Below, piece by piece: positions 8,604 to 19,200 of a DNA stretch of 41,569 bases (position 1 is the first letter of the stretch; the number at the start of each line of letters is the position of its first letter). Under the pieces are notes generated by a model. It saw only the letters and a program-made list of their open reading frames with translations. It did no database searches and was not told where the DNA came from. The stretch comes from Oscillospiraceae bacterium (GTDB lineage: Bacteria; Bacillota; Clostridia; Oscillospirales; Oscillospiraceae): contig JAGPMA010000017.1 of the NCBI GenBank assembly GCA_018053145.1, positions 1-41,569 on the forward strand, given 5' to 3'. A program made the translations under genes and the position numbers.

Positions 8604-9728
8604 TTAGTTGATGATGGTTTTTTCCGTATCCTTATCAAACAGGTGTACAGCACTGGTATCAAAGGCAATATTTGCTTTGCCGCTCGATGGCATACGGATT
8701 TTCGAGTCGACAACGCAGGCAAATTCGATTTCAGACACTTTGATGAACACGTTGCTCTCCGCGCCAAGTAGCTCGAGAAAATCAACATCCGCCTCCACGA
8801 CCTGCTCAGGATGCTGCGCTATATAATCAGGATCGCAATGGATGTCGTTAGGGCGAATTCCAAAAATCACATCTTTGCCGGCATACTCGAGCACTTCGGG
8901 TGCTCTACCCTTCCAAGCGGGAAGTGCAATGCGCATTTTGCTATCAGTCCTGCCAAATTCCAAATATGTAGAAGTGCCGTCATCAACGACTTTGGCTTCT
9001 GCAATATTCATCTGGGGCGTCCCCATGAAGGTCGCTACAAACAGGTTGCAGGGCTTGTCAAAGAGTTCCTGCGGCGGGGCAATTTGCTGAACATACCCGT
9101 CCTTCATAACAACAATTCGAGTGCCCATGGTCATTGCCTCGGTCTGGTCATGCGTGACGTAAACAAAAGTGGTTTCAAGCTGCTTATGTATTTTTGACAG
9201 CTCAGCGCGCATTGTGGTACGCAGCTTTGCATCAAGGTTTGATAGAGGCTCGTCCAGTAAAAAGACCTTTGGATTCCGAACGATGGCGCGACCTAACGCA
9301 ACACGCTGGCGCTGACCGCCGGATAGCGCAGCAGGCTTTCTTTTTAGCAAAGTTTCGATTTCAAGTATTTTTGCAGCTTCCTCAACCCGCCTCTTAATCT
9401 CGGCACGTGGAGTTTTGCGGATTTTAAGGCCGAACGACATGTTTTCAAATACGGTCATATGGGGATATAGAGCGTAGTTCTGAAACACCATCGCGATGTC
9501 TCTGTCTTTCGGCGGTACATCGTTAACTTGCTTCTCGTCGATATAAAGGCTCCCCTCGGTGATATCTTCCAATCCGGCTATCATACGAAGAGTGGTAGAC
9601 TTTCCGCAGCCCGAAGGCCCGACAAGGATAACGAATTCTTTATCCTCAATTTCCATGTTAAAATCGGTTACAGCTATAACATTGCCGGGGTATGTCTTCC
9701 CGATTCCCTTCAAAGTTACACTAGACAT
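8604..9728 (-). CDS. MsmX/UgpC/MalK-type carbohydrate ABC transporter ATPase
   Basis: This 374-residue ATPase drives ABC sugar importers. Walker A is GPSGCGKST, signature LSGGQRQRVALGRAI, Walker B VFLLDEPLSNLDAKLR, and the switch His is in YVTHDQTEAM. A C-terminal TOBE/OB regulatory region (about 240-370, with the GIRPNDI motif) marks the MalK/MsmX subfamily. No permease or binding protein is nearby, so it is probably a shared ATPase for several unlinked sugar importers, as MsmX is in B. subtilis. The ATG at 9728 follows GGAGGGCAATT; the longer open frame to 9773 lacks a site and was rejected. Confidence 0.93.
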   Translation of the reverse strand: MSSVTLKGIGKTYPGNVIAVTDFNMEIEDKEFVILVGPSGCGKSTTLRMIAGLEDITEGSLYIDEKQVNDVPPKDRDIAMVFQNYALYPHMTVFENMSFGLKIRKTPRAEIKRRVEEAAKILEIETLLKRKPAALSGGQRQRVALGRAIVRNPKVFLLDEPLSNLDAKLRTTMRAELSKIHKQLETTFVYVTHDQTEAMTMGTRIVVMKDGYVQQIAPPQELFDKPCNLFVATFMGTPQMNIAEAKVVDDGTSTYLEFGRTDSKMRIALPAWKGRAPEVLEYAGKDVIFGIRPNDIHCDPDYIAQHPEQVVEADVDFLELLGAESNVFIKVSEIEFACVVDSKIRMPSSGKANIAFDTSAVHLFDKDTEKTIIN

Positions 9729-9762
9729 AATTGCCCTCCATAATTTGCACGCGTATTTCCCT

Positions 9763-9774
9763 TGTGTATACACA
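9763..9774. promoter_or_regulatory. 12-bp palindrome upstream of the sugar ATPase
   Basis: TGTGTATACACA is a perfect palindrome 35 bp before the MsmX-type start codon, close to the likely transcription start (the AT-rich run TATTATATATAAG lies just upstream on the minus strand). It could be an operator, but no regulator can be named. Confidence 0.3.
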
Positions 9775-9870
9775 TGCTTATATATAATATCACTAAGCGC
9801 AAAGCTTGTATATTCGCTTATTTGACAAAGCTTTCCCTCTACTGTTGTAATTATTTATCACGAATTGTTT

Positions 9871-10599
9871 CTAAATCGTAACATTTTTGTTAACAATGAG
9901 ATTTACGTCGCTTTCGGTCAGTTCCATGAGCTCACCGGGTTGAAGCGATGTATTCAAAGACAACTCGCCAATTGAGATTCGCTTTAACAACTTCACGTGC
10001 TTTCCTCTTGAGGCAAGCATTCTCTTCACCTGATGGTATTTTCCCTCAAAAATAGTGACAAAGCCATGCCTATTGTCGTTTTCGTCTATCTCAAGAAACG
10101 CAGGAAGACATTCCGTTCCATCCTTCAGCACCAACCCCGTTTTAAAGGCATCGACATCTTCAGGTTCCAGAATTTCTCCCGTTGTGAATTCGTACATCTT
10201 TTTAATATGCCGTTTCGGTGAGGTTACAGCATGGCAAAAATCCCCGTCATTTGTGAGAATAAGAAGGCCCGTAGTGTCCTTATCCAGCCTGCCCACGGGA
10301 AAAAGCTTCAGGCGCTTATGCTCTTCAGAGAGCAGGTCAAGAACGGTTCTCTGTGTCTTGTCCTCCGTCGCGGTCACAACTCCCTCCGGTTTATTGAGCA
10401 TGAAATATCGTAGGCTCCCGCCACCGATAACTTTTCCATCAAGCCGAATTTCGGCATTTTCCGTATCGATTTTACAGTCGAAGCTTTTCACGACACTTCC
10501 GTCTACCCAAACTCTACCGGAAGCGATAAGCCGTCTCGCTTCGCTTCTGGTTGCGTTGCCGCTGTCACTTATGATTTTGTCCAGTCGAAGCAAACTCAT
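9871..10599 (-). CDS. RsuA/RluB-family rRNA pseudouridine synthase
   Basis: The 242-residue protein has an N-terminal S4 RNA-binding domain (LDKIISDSGNATRSEARRLI). The catalytic domain carries the RsuA/RluB/E/F signature GRLDKDTTGLLILTNDGDF, in which the Asp is the catalytic residue. It converts a specific uridine in rRNA to pseudouridine, most like RsuA (16S U516) by length, although RluB-type specificity cannot be excluded. A divergent gap of 300 bp separates it from the DUF4830 gene. Its probable promoter is at 10671-10699. Confidence 0.9.
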   Translation of the reverse strand: MSLLRLDKIISDSGNATRSEARRLIASGRVWVDGSVVKSFDCKIDTENAEIRLDGKVIGGGSLRYFMLNKPEGVVTATEDKTQRTVLDLLSEEHKRLKLFPVGRLDKDTTGLLILTNDGDFCHAVTSPKRHIKKMYEFTTGEILEPEDVDAFKTGLVLKDGTECLPAFLEIDENDNRHGFVTIFEGKYHQVKRMLASRGKHVKLLKRISIGELSLNTSLQPGELMELTESDVNLIVNKNVTI

Positions 10600-10899
10600 A
10601 GTACCTCCGGTGATATTCGTATTTGGCAGTATTGGATTGTTACCTAAAAAGCAGAAACAACCTACGCGATATTATAGCATATCTTGGCCCAAAAATGAAT
10701 ACTCTCTATTAAGTCATTAGGAATTTTTACTTCCCTCAACCACCGATAAAGATTTTAAATACACATAAAAGAGCATTTTAATAAGCGTAAAACTCCCATA
10801 AGGCCAAGTCGGTTAACCTACCAAAGCGTCGTCGGTTAAGCGCTTAGTTTTTTTGCGGGAGATAATAAGTAATCTGTATCTACGTAAGGGAGGTCAATT
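10600..10899. other. Divergent intergenic region rsuA / DUF4830 gene
   Basis: This 300-bp gap holds the rsuA promoter on the left. On the right there are two direct copies of GTCGGTTAA (10808-10816 and 10831-10839), 23 bp apart. The second copy runs into the perfect palindrome TAAGCGCTTA (10837-10846). The plus-strand promoter of the DUF4830 gene should lie here but I could not pick a convincing -35/-10 pair. No coding frame of note is present. Confidence 0.5.
10671..10699 (-). promoter_or_regulatory. Probable promoter for rsuA (extended -10)
   Basis: On the minus strand TGC directly precedes a perfect TATAAT (10671-10676), forming an extended -10 element. The -35 position (10694-10699, TTCATT) is weak, as is common for extended -10 promoters. 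The stretch at 10674-10690 matches the motif upstream of the S41 protease at 16 of 17 positions. Confidence 0.55.
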
Positions 10900-11361
10900 A
10901 TGTTTGTATTAACACTCAAATGGAATAAAAAAATTGCTTTGCTGGTGGTTATAGCAGTTGCCGTTGTGCTTTGCGCAATCATCTTCTCCATCGGAAGCGG
11001 AGACGGCAGCGCCAAGCCTGCTGCTGCTTCTAAGGTTAAGACGAATGAAGACCGTGTAATGTTTCTTCAAGCTCTGGGTTGGGAGGTCGATGAAGCACCG
11101 ATAAGCGAAAAAACTGTCGTCATCCCAAAAGAATTCTCCAAAATCTATGAAACATACAATCAACTGCAGCTCGATCAGGGCTATGATTTGTCAGAATACA
11201 GCGGACTTGAAGCGACTATCTATACATACACCGTTACAAATTACTCCGGATACACAGGAAATGTCGTCGCCGATTTGTATGTAATGAACTATGAGGTAAT
11301 CGGCGGAGATATACACTCTCTGGCTATCGATGGTTTCATGCACGGACTTAGCAGACGATAG
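10900..11361 (+). CDS. DUF4830-domain membrane-anchored protein
   Basis: The 153-residue protein has a short basic N-terminus, one transmembrane segment (about residues 12-32) and an extracytoplasmic domain that I recognise as DUF4830 (LGWEVDEAPISEKTVVIPKEF, then a YNQLQ...GYDLSEYSG region and VIGGDIHSL). Its function is unknown in the family. The ATG follows GGGAGGTCAATT. It stands alone on the plus strand between divergent rsuA and convergent tuf, ending just before a strong bidirectional terminator. Confidence 0.82.
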   Translation: MFVLTLKWNKKIALLVVIAVAVVLCAIIFSIGSGDGSAKPAAASKVKTNEDRVMFLQALGWEVDEAPISEKTVVIPKEFSKIYETYNQLQLDQGYDLSEYSGLEATIYTYTVTNYSGYTGNVVADLYVMNYEVIGGDIHSLAIDGFMHGLSRR

Positions 11362-11377
11362 GTCCGTAAGCTGCGGT

Positions 11378-11429
11378 AATATATCAAAGCCCCCCGCAAG
11401 CAATTGCTTGCGGGGGGCTTTGATATATT
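11378..11429. terminator. 52-bp perfect palindrome, bidirectional terminator between the DUF4830 gene and tuf
   Basis: All 26 base pairs of this inverted repeat match, centred between 11403 and 11404. The core is GCCCCCCGCAAG with its complement, and both ends run into AT-rich sequence (TTTGATATATT on each strand). It sits 16 bp after the DUF4830 stop and 5 bp after the tuf stop, so it can end transcription from both sides. Confidence 0.88.
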
Positions 11430-11434
11430 GTGAA

Positions 11435-12637
11435 TTACTTCTGCTCAACAGCGATAACAACGCCCGAACCAACGGTGCGGCCGCCTTCACGGATAGCGAA
11501 GCGGAGTCCTTCTTCAATAGCGATAGGCATGATGAGCTCAACCTTCATGTCGATGTTGTCTCCGGGCATGCACATTTCAACGCCTTCGGGAAGGCTGATA
11601 ACGCCTGTTACGTCTGTTGTACGGAAATAGAACTGGGGACGATAGTTGTTAAAGAACGGAGTATGGCGTCCGCCTTCTTCTTTGCTCAGAACATAAACTT
11701 GTCCAGTGAACTTGGTGTGGGGCTTGATGGAGTTGGGAGCGGCAAGAACCTGTCCACGCTCAACTTCGCCCTTGGTGATACCACGAAGCAGAGTACCGAC
11801 GTTGTCGCCTGCTTCAGCAAACTCGAGGAGCTTGTGGAACATTTCTGTTCCGGTAACTGTGGTTTCCTTGGTGTCCTTCAGTCCAACGATCTGAACCTTA
11901 TCGCCAACCTTAACGCGGCCACGCTCAACACGACCTGTGGTAACAGTACCACGACCTGTGATTGTGAAAACGTCTTCGACAGGCATGAGGAAGGGCATGT
12001 CGCTCTTACGCTCAGGAGTGGGGATATAGGAGTCAACTGCATCCATGAGTTCCTTGATGCAAGCGAAATCAGGATCGTTAAGGTCCTTGGACTCGCAGGA
12101 AAGAGCGTTAAGAGCAGAACCCTTGATGATGGGGATATCGTCTCCGGGGAACTTCTCTTTTGTGAGAAGCTCACGAACTTCCATTTCAACCAGCTCAATG
12201 AGCTCGGGATCGTCAACCTGATCGCACTTGTTCAGGAAAACAACGATTGCGGGCACGCCAACCTGACGAGCAAGAATGATGTGCTCGCGGGTCTGAGCCA
12301 TAGGTCCGTCGGAAGCTGCGATAACAAGGATAGCGCCGTCCATCTGAGCTGCGCCAGTGATCATGTTCTTGATATAGTCAGCGTGACCCGGGCAGTCAAC
12401 GTGTGCATAGTGACGTGCATCGGTCTGATACTCAACGTGAGCGGTGTTGATGGTGATACCGCGCTCGCGCTCTTCGGGAGCCTTATCGATGCTTGCGTAA
12501 TCGGTATAATCTGCTTTGCCCTGGAGAGCGAGATACTTTGTGATAGCGGCGGTAAGAGTGGTCTTGCCGTGGTCAACGTGACCGATGGTGCCGATATTTA
12601 CGTGGGGCTTGGATCTATCGAATTGCTGCTTAGCCAT
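11435..12637 (-). CDS. tuf: Elongation factor Tu
   Basis: EF-Tu carries aminoacyl-tRNA to the ribosome as a GTP complex. The 400-residue protein has G1 GHVDHGKT (about residues 19-26), G3 DCPGHADY, G4 NKCD, and domains 2 and 3 of normal length. The ATG at 12637 has AAGGAGGATGTTCCAA upstream. It is the last gene of the str operon rpsL-rpsG-fusA-tuf. The 128-bp gap to fusA carries a possible secondary promoter, which would suit the need for excess EF-Tu. Confidence 0.98.
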   Translation of the reverse strand: MAKQQFDRSKPHVNIGTIGHVDHGKTTLTAAITKYLALQGKADYTDYASIDKAPEERERGITINTAHVEYQTDARHYAHVDCPGHADYIKNMITGAAQMDGAILVIAASDGPMAQTREHIILARQVGVPAIVVFLNKCDQVDDPELIELVEMEVRELLTKEKFPGDDIPIIKGSALNALSCESKDLNDPDFACIKELMDAVDSYIPTPERKSDMPFLMPVEDVFTITGRGTVTTGRVERGRVKVGDKVQIVGLKDTKETTVTGTEMFHKLLEFAEAGDNVGTLLRGITKGEVERGQVLAAPNSIKPHTKFTGQVYVLSKEEGGRHTPFFNNYRPQFYFRTTDVTGVISLPEGVEMCMPGDNIDMKVELIMPIAIEEGLRFAIREGGRTVGSGVVIAVEQK

Positions 12638-12714
12638 TTGGAACATCCTCCTTAAAATATGTTGACATTAAAATAATTTCATTAAAATAACTTGCGATAG
12701 GGAATTTCGTAACA

Positions 12715-12743
12715 ATATTACAGTATTCCGGAACTTATTGCAA
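12715..12743 (-). promoter_or_regulatory. Possible internal promoter for tuf
   Basis: On the minus strand, TTGCAA (12738-12743), a 17-bp spacer and TAATAT (12715-12720) lie between fusA and tuf, about 75 nt before the tuf start. The match is moderate. Confidence 0.45.
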
Positions 12744-12765
12744 CAGGAATTTTTATTGTCCGAAC

Positions 12766-14841
12766 TTAAGCGTTTCGTTTGCCGACTATTTCTTCCTGCA
12801 GCGACTTCGGAAGCTCAATATAATGGCTGGGCTCCATTGAATAGTTTGCCCTGCCCTGAGTTTTCGAGCGAAGGTCAGTTGCATAGCCGAACATTGTGGA
12901 AAGCGGAACATTTGCGTCGACTTGAGCTGCGCCGTTTCTGTTTTCCATTCCAAGAATCTGTCCGCGGCGAGCGTTGACATCGCCCATCACATCTCCCATA
13001 TAATCCTCGGGAGTCGTAACGGAGACCTTCATTATCGGCTCAAGCAAAACAGGGTCTGCCTTACGGCAAGCCTCTTTGAATGCCATAGAACCGGCAATTT
13101 TAAACGCCATTTCTGAGGAGTCAACCTCGTGATATGAGCCGTAGATAAGAGAAACCTTAACATCGACAACGGGATAGCCTGCAAGAACACCCGCAAGCAA
13201 TGCGCCCTGAATACCTTGGTTGACTGAAGGAATGTATTCCTTCGGTATTACGCCGCCGGTAATCTTGTCGATAAATTCGTAGCCTTTTCCTGACTCATTG
13301 GGTTCAACGATGATTTTAACGTGACCGTACTGACCCTTACCGCCGGACTGACGAGCATATTTTGTATCCTGCTCAACAGTTTTGCGGATGGTTTCTTTGT
13401 AGGCGACCTGAGGCTTACCTACATTTGCCTCAACCTTGAATTCGCGCAGAAGTCTGTCGACGATAATCTCAAGGTGAAGCTCACCCATTCCGGCAATGAT
13501 TGTCTGGCCTGTTTCCTCATCGGTGTAGCTCTTGAATGTGGGGTCTTCCTCCGCGAGCTTAGCAAGCGCAAGGCCCATCTTTTCCTGACCAGCTTTGGTC
13601 TTCGGCTCGATTGCAACCCTGATAACGGGTTCGGGGAATTCCATTGATTCAAGAATGATAGGTGCCTTCTCATCGCAGAGAGTATCACCTGTGGTGGTGT
13701 TTTTAAGTCCGACAGCGGCCGCTATATCTCCCGAGTAAACCATATCCAGGTCTTCACGGTGGTTGGCGTGCATCTGAAGGATACGACCGACGCGCTCTCT
13801 GTTGCCCTTTGTGCTGTTTAGCACGGAGGAGCCTGTTGAAAGCGTGCCCGAATAGACCCTAAAGAAAGACAGACGTCCCACATAGGGGTCAGTCATAATC
13901 TTAAACGCCAAGGCTGAAAACGGAGCGTTATCATCGGCGGGTCTTGAGTCTTCACCATCGGAATCAGGATTAATTCCTTTGATTGCTGCGATGTCCGTGG
14001 GAGCAGGCATATAATCGACAATAGCGTCGAGTAATTTCTGCACGCCTTTGTTTTTGTAAGAAGTTCCGCAAACTACCGGAACAAACTCATTCTGCAAGGT
14101 GCCAAGGCGAATTGCTTTACGCAGCAAAGCCGTGGGAATGGGCTTGTCGTCAAGTGCAAGCTCCATGACCTCGTCATCCAAATTGGATATCGCGTCAATC
14201 AGCAGGGTACGGTACTCCTCGGCAAGCTCCAGCATGTCTTCCGGAATTTCTTCCACTCTCATGTCCTTGCCCATATCGTCGTAGTAGATGTCGGCCTTCA
14301 TGTCAATCAGGTCGATAATACCGCGAAAATCGCTCTCGCTGCCGATAGGAAGCTGAATTGCAACTGCGTTGCACTTGAGCCTGTCATGAATCATATCGAG
14401 CACATGGTAGAAATCCGCTCCATTGATATCCATCTTGTTGACATATATCATTCTGGGAACTTTGTAATGGTCAGCCTGTCTCCAAACGGTTTCGGACTGA
14501 GGCTCTACGCCGCCTTTAGCGCACATAACTGTAACGCTGCCGTCCAAAACGCGAAGAGAACGCTCAACCTCAACGGTGAAGTCAACGTGACCCGGTGTGT
14601 CAATGATGTTTATGCGATGGTCCTTCCAAAAGCAGGTAGTCGCAGCGGAAGTAATTGTAATTCCGCGTTCTTGTTCCTGCTCCATCCAGTCCATTGTCGC
14701 AGTACCTTCATGAACCTCACCGATTTTGTAGTTAACTCCGGTGTAGTACAGAATACGTTCAGTTGTTGTTGTTTTTCCGGCATCGATGTGCGCCATAATA
14801 CCGATATTTCTGGTTTTTTCAAGGGATACTTTTCTAGGCAT
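12766..14841 (-). CDS. fusA: Elongation factor G
   Basis: EF-G is the GTPase that drives translocation on the ribosome. The 691-residue protein has G1 [13 protein letters not shown] (about 17-29), G2 RGITITSA, G3 DTPGHVDF and G4 NKMD, followed by domains II-V with the expected GQYGHV and GYPVVDVKV regions. The length is typical. It starts 15 bp after rpsG in the str operon. Confidence 0.98.
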   Translation of the reverse strand: MPRKVSLEKTRNIGIMAHIDAGKTTTTERILYYTGVNYKIGEVHEGTATMDWMEQEQERGITITSAATTCFWKDHRINIIDTPGHVDFTVEVERSLRVLDGSVTVMCAKGGVEPQSETVWRQADHYKVPRMIYVNKMDINGADFYHVLDMIHDRLKCNAVAIQLPIGSESDFRGIIDLIDMKADIYYDDMGKDMRVEEIPEDMLELAEEYRTLLIDAISNLDDEVMELALDDKPIPTALLRKAIRLGTLQNEFVPVVCGTSYKNKGVQKLLDAIVDYMPAPTDIAAIKGINPDSDGEDSRPADDNAPFSALAFKIMTDPYVGRLSFFRVYSGTLSTGSSVLNSTKGNRERVGRILQMHANHREDLDMVYSGDIAAAVGLKNTTTGDTLCDEKAPIILESMEFPEPVIRVAIEPKTKAGQEKMGLALAKLAEEDPTFKSYTDEETGQTIIAGMGELHLEIIVDRLLREFKVEANVGKPQVAYKETIRKTVEQDTKYARQSGGKGQYGHVKIIVEPNESGKGYEFIDKITGGVIPKEYIPSVNQGIQGALLAGVLAGYPVVDVKVSLIYGSYHEVDSSEMAFKIAGSMAFKEACRKADPVLLEPIMKVSVTTPEDYMGDVMGDVNARRGQILGMENRNGAAQVDANVPLSTMFGYATDLRSKTQGRANYSMEPSHYIELPKSLQEEIVGKRNA

Positions 14842-14856
14842 ATAATATAACTCCTG

Positions 14857-15327
14857 TTACCAGCGGTAATGAGCAAATGCCTTGTTTGACTCTGCCATTT
14901 TGTGAGTGTCTTCACGCTTCTTCACCGAACCGCCGGTATTATTCAGCGCATCCAGTATTTCACCGGCAAGACGCTCTTTCATTGTTTTTTCATTACGTTT
15001 ACGTGCAAAATTAGTCAACCAACGCAGGCCGAGAGTCTGACGTCTTTCGGGTCTGACTTCAAGCGGAACCTGATAGGTTGCGCCGCCGACGCGGCGTGCC
15101 TTAACTTCAAGAGAAGGCATGATGTTATTGAGCGCTTCTGTGAACGCTTCGAGTGGGTTCTTGCCGGTCTTTTCCTTGATGATGTCAAATGCATCATAGA
15201 CGACCTTTTGAGCAACACCCTTCTTGCCATCCAGCATAATACTGTTGGTGAGCTTTGCTACCAACACTGAATTATACATTGGATCGGGAAGAATTTCTCT
15301 TTTGGGTACGTTACCTCTTCTGGGCAC
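14857..15327 (-). CDS. rpsG: 30S ribosomal protein S7
   Basis: S7 nucleates assembly of the 16S rRNA 3' domain (the 30S head). The 156-residue length is standard. The N-terminus reads [15 protein letters not shown] after the start codon, and the C-terminus ends AFAHYRW as usual. The start is GTG at 15327, chosen because GGAGGG lies 7 nt upstream and the N-terminus matches the family exactly; the open frame continues upstream only into leader sequence. Confidence 0.97.
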   Translation of the reverse strand: MPRRGNVPKREILPDPMYNSVLVAKLTNSIMLDGKKGVAQKVVYDAFDIIKEKTGKNPLEAFTEALNNIMPSLEVKARRVGGATYQVPLEVRPERRQTLGLRWLTNFARKRNEKTMKERLAGEILDALNNTGGSVKKREDTHKMAESNKAFAHYRW

Positions 15328-15469
15328 TATACTTCCCTCCTTCATACAAAAAATGAATCTCATAGGTACTCGTAAAGGTTTTCACCTTTGCGCAAATGCC
15401 TGCCAAAAGCAACATACTATATGTATGTTAAACTCCGGACAAGGCATAAGCCTTGCGCTGAGCGCGATT

Positions 15470-15886
15470 TTACTTCTTTTTAGCTTTCTTTGCGCCGTAC
15501 TTACTACGGGCCTGCTTGCGGTTTGCAACACCTTGGGTATCAAGTGTGCCGCGGATGATGTGGTAACGAACACCAGGGAGATCCTTTACACGTCCGCCGC
15601 GAATCATAACTACGGAGTGCTCCTGAAGGTTATGACCGATTCCGGGGATATAAGCGATAACTTCATAGCCGTTTGTCAGACGAACACGCGCGATTTTACG
15701 CAGAGCGGAGTTAGGCTTCTTAGGTGTAGCTGTACGAACTGCGGTGCAAACGCCTCTTTTCTGAGGTGCTGACAAATCGGTCTGCTTGTTCTTGATGGTG
15801 TTGAGGCCGTGCTGCATAGCAGGAGAAGTTGATTTATAGGTGGGTACCTCTCTGCCCTTTCTTACCAGCTGGTTAAACGTAGGCAT
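15470..15886 (-). CDS. rpsL: 30S ribosomal protein S12
   Basis: S12 lies at the ribosomal decoding centre. The 138-residue protein has the conserved [11 protein letters not shown] and [12 protein letters not shown] segments. The lysines at the positions altered in streptomycin-resistant mutants are intact, so I infer a wild-type protein. The ATG at 15886 follows AAAGGAGGAAAAAT. It opens the str operon, 142 bp before rpsG. Confidence 0.98.
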   Translation of the reverse strand: MPTFNQLVRKGREVPTYKSTSPAMQHGLNTIKNKQTDLSAPQKRGVCTAVRTATPKKPNSALRKIARVRLTNGYEVIAYIPGIGHNLQEHSVVMIRGGRVKDLPGVRYHIIRGTLDTQGVANRKQARSKYGAKKAKKK

Positions 15887-16072
15887 ATTTTTCCTCCTTT
15901 CTTCAGTAATAGAGTACATATTATTTTTAACGGATTATCGAAAGATATTCCGATAAAAAGCAAAGTTTTGCGCCTGAAAGACTATTGACATTACGGGAAT
16001 ACTGGGTTGAAAGAGCTTTATCTAGTCGAAATCGGCTATTTAAAAACGAAAAGCGCAATCATGTCCATGCAA
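15887..16072 (-). promoter_or_regulatory. rpsL 5' leader, about 185 nt
   Basis: From the expected transcription start near 16072 to the rpsL ATG there is no coding frame of note. It contains a possible hairpin TTATCG / CGATAA at about 15935-15956. The 337-bp gap between rpoC and rpsL is thus explained by the rpoBC terminator, the rpsL promoter and this leader. A regulatory role for the leader is only inferred. Confidence 0.4.
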
Positions 16073-16078
16073 ATAAGC

Positions 16079-16107
16079 ATTTTAGCATATTGCACAAGTC
16101 TAGTCAA
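16079..16107 (-). promoter_or_regulatory. Promoter of the str operon (rpsL-rpsG-fusA-tuf)
   Basis: On the minus strand, TTGACT (16102-16107), a 17-bp spacer and TAAAAT (16079-16084) preceded by TGC form a strong promoter with an extended -10. Confidence 0.85.
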
Positions 16108-16173
16108 GATTTTTCTGCAATTTAATTTACGGCAGCTCACCAAAATTCAAGACAACTGTCTTTAGAGATAAAT

Positions 16174-16208
16174 ATACCGGAGCCGGGTTGGGCATTCGGC
16201 TCCGGTAT
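16174..16208 (-). terminator. Terminator after rpoC
   Basis: A 12-bp perfect stem (ATACCGGAGCCG / CGGCTCCGGTAT) with an 11-nt loop starts 16 bp past the rpoC stop. The minus-strand tail ATTTATC is only moderately T-rich, so some read-through into the str operon is possible. Confidence 0.75.
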
Positions 16209-16223
16209 GTTGGTGTTGCTTTT

Positions 16224-19200
16224 CTAGAGAGCGTTGGTACGTCCGACCAATGCGCTCAAATCAACGTAATCATCAGACGATCTCTCGATTGTTTCGTCTG
16301 TTTGAGTGTGGAACTCACGATAGAGGTCAAGTCCGCTTCCCGCGGGGATAAGCTTTCCGATAATGACGTTTTCTTTCAGTCCGATAAGGTGGTCGACCTT
16401 GCCCTTTATTGCGGCATCGGTGAGAACCTTGGTGGTTTCCTGGAAGGATGCGGCAGACAGGAAGCTCTCTGTTGCAAGGGAAGCCTTAGTGATACCAAGC
16501 AAGGTCTGAGTGCAGGTAGCGGTCTTAAGATCGGTTTCGCCCGCGGCAATTCTCTTTTCGACCTCAATGTTAGCATCGTTAATTTCATTCCAGTCGACAG
16601 TAGCGCCGGAAAGTAAATCGGTATCTCCGGATTCCTCGACGCGAACCTTACGCATCATCTGACGGACAATAACTTCGATGTGCTTGTCGTTGATGTCAAC
16701 GCCCTGCTGACGGTAAACCTTCTGGACCTCCTGAATGATATAGCTCTGGCACTCGGAAATTCCGATAATGCGAAGTACATCGTGCGGATTGTAAGCGCCA
16801 CTTGTCAAAGGCTGGCCCTTTTCAACGATGTCGCCGGCCGCAACAAGCAGTCCTGCTGAGTAGGGAACCTGGAATTCCATAGTTTCCCCTGTTTCGGCAT
16901 TCATAACCGCAACGGCACACATAGCGTTTTTCTTTGTTTCCTCGATGGAAACCTTGCCCGAAATCTCGGCAAGCACAGCCATCTTTTTGGGCTTTCTTGC
17001 TTCGAAAAGCTCCTCAACACGGGGTAGACCCTGCGTGATATCGTCACCCGCGATACCTCCGGTGTGGAAGGTACGCATGGTGAGCTGTGTGCCGGGTTCG
17101 CCGATGGACTGCGCCGCGATTACGCCGACTGCTTCGCCCGCATTGACGGGTGACCCAGCCGCGAGGTTAACACCGTAGCATTTCGCGCACACACCGCTCT
17201 TGGCGTCGCACATCATAACGGAGCGAACCATAACCTCTTTAATTCCGGCTGCTTCCAGAATCTCGGCATCGCTCTTCATCAACATATAATTCGTGGTAAA
17301 GATTGTTCTGCCAGTATTGGGGTCGACAATGTCATTAAGTGGGAAGCGTCCATGGATGCTCTCGCCGAAGCTCTGAACGACCTGACCCTTGTCATAAACG
17401 GTTGTTGCCTTAATGCCGTTATGAGTGCCGCAGTCAGGCTCGCGGATGATAACATCCTGAGAGACATCGACAAGTCGACGGGTAAGGTATCCGGAGTCAG
17501 CGGTACGAAGTGCCGTATCGGCAAGACCCTTACGCGCACCTCTTGAGGAAATGAAGTATTCCAAAACGGAAAGTCCTTCACGGAAGTTTGCTTTAATTGG
17601 AATTTCGATGGTTTTACCGGCGGTGTTTGCCATAAGTCCACGCATACCGGCAAGCTGACGGATTTGGTTCATGCTTCCGCGGGCACCTGAGTTCGCCATC
17701 ATGTAGATGGGGTTGAACTCGTCGAGGTTGTTCTGCAAAGCCTTGGTAACATCCTTTGTTGTCTGTTCCCACTCAGCAACAACAAGGCGGTAACGCTCGT
17801 CGTCGGTAATAAGTCCTCGCTTATACTGCTTTTCAATCTGAACGACCTTTTGCTCAGTTGCCTTTATAAGTGTTTTCTTCTCTTTAGGAACTGTCATATC
17901 GGCGATGGAAATCGTGATTGCGCCCAAGGTCGAATACTTATAGCCCAAGGACTTGATGTTATCAAGCACCTCGGCGGAAATTGTGAAGCCGTGCTTTGTA
18001 ATACATTTGTTGATAATAACGCCCAGTTGCTTTTTGCCGGTCTGGAAATTGATTTCGTAGTCGAACATGGTTTCGGGATTTGTTCTGTCAACGAAGCCGA
18101 GATCCTGCGGCAGCGGTTCGTTATAAAGGATGCGTCCCACTGTGGTCTGAACGAGCTTTTGGCGAATTTCGCCGCTGACGGTTTTTGTAACGCGGACTCT
18201 GATTGGAGAGTGCATTCCGATTGAACCATCCTCATAGGCCATAATAGCTTCATTCGGGCTTGAGAAAGCGCGAACGCCTTCAAACGCCGCTATCTTAAGT
18301 GTGGTTTCGCCAGCTCTGACTCTCTTAACAATGCTTTCGTTTGCGTCAATGAGCTCCTGAGCCGGAACAACGCTGTCCTTCTCAAAACCGGTGTCGCCGG
18401 AGTCAGTAACGCGGAGCATTTCGCTCTCGTACTCACCCATTCTGATGAAGGTGAGATAGTAAGCGCCCAAAATCATGTCCTGAGTCGGAACTGTAACTGG
18501 GTTTCCGTCCTGCGGACGCAGGAGGTTATTAGCCGAGAGCATAAGGATACGCGCTTCAGCCTGTGCCTCTGCGGAAAGCGGAACGTGAATAGCCATCTGG
18601 TCGCCGTCGAAGTCCGCGTTGTAAGCGGTACATACCAGCGGATGGAGCTTTAGCGCGCGGCCTTCAACGAGAATCGGCTCGAACGCTTGAATTCCCAAAC
18701 GGTGAAGCGTAGGTGCGCGGTTGAGCAGGACGGGGTGTTCCTTGATGACAACGTCGAGTGCGTCCCAGACTTCTGTCTGCTGCTTGTCGACCATCTTCTT
18801 CGCGGACTTGATATTGTTGGCAAAGCCGTCCTCAACAAGCTTTTTCATAACAAAGGGACGGAACAGCTCGATTGCCATTTCCTTCGGCACACCGCACTGA
18901 TAAAGCTTCAGCTCGGGGCCGACGACGATAACGGAACGTCCTGAATAGTCGACACGCTTACCCAGAAGGTTCTGGCGGAAGCGACCCTGCTTGCCCTTTA
19001 GCATGTCGGAAAGCGATTTAAGTGCACGGCTGTTTGCGCCTGTAACAGCTCTGCCGCGGCGGCCGTTGTCTATAAGTGCGTCAACGGCTTCCTGAAGCAT
19101 ACGCTTTTCGTTACGGACAATGATGTCCGGCGCGTTAAGCTGAATCAGTCTTTTCAGACGGTTGTTGCGGTTAATAACGCGGCGGTAAAGGTCATTGAGG

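Noticed and set aside
8507-8788. 93-codon minus-strand frame after the MsmX-type gene
   Set aside because: It overlaps the 3' end of that gene in another frame and has no ribosome binding site or recognisable motif.
11330-12655. Open frame of 441 codons on the plus strand opposite tuf
   Set aside because: It is the mirror of the strongly biased EF-Tu codon use; the product resembles no protein I know, and it begins inside the DUF4830 gene and reads through the terminator palindrome.
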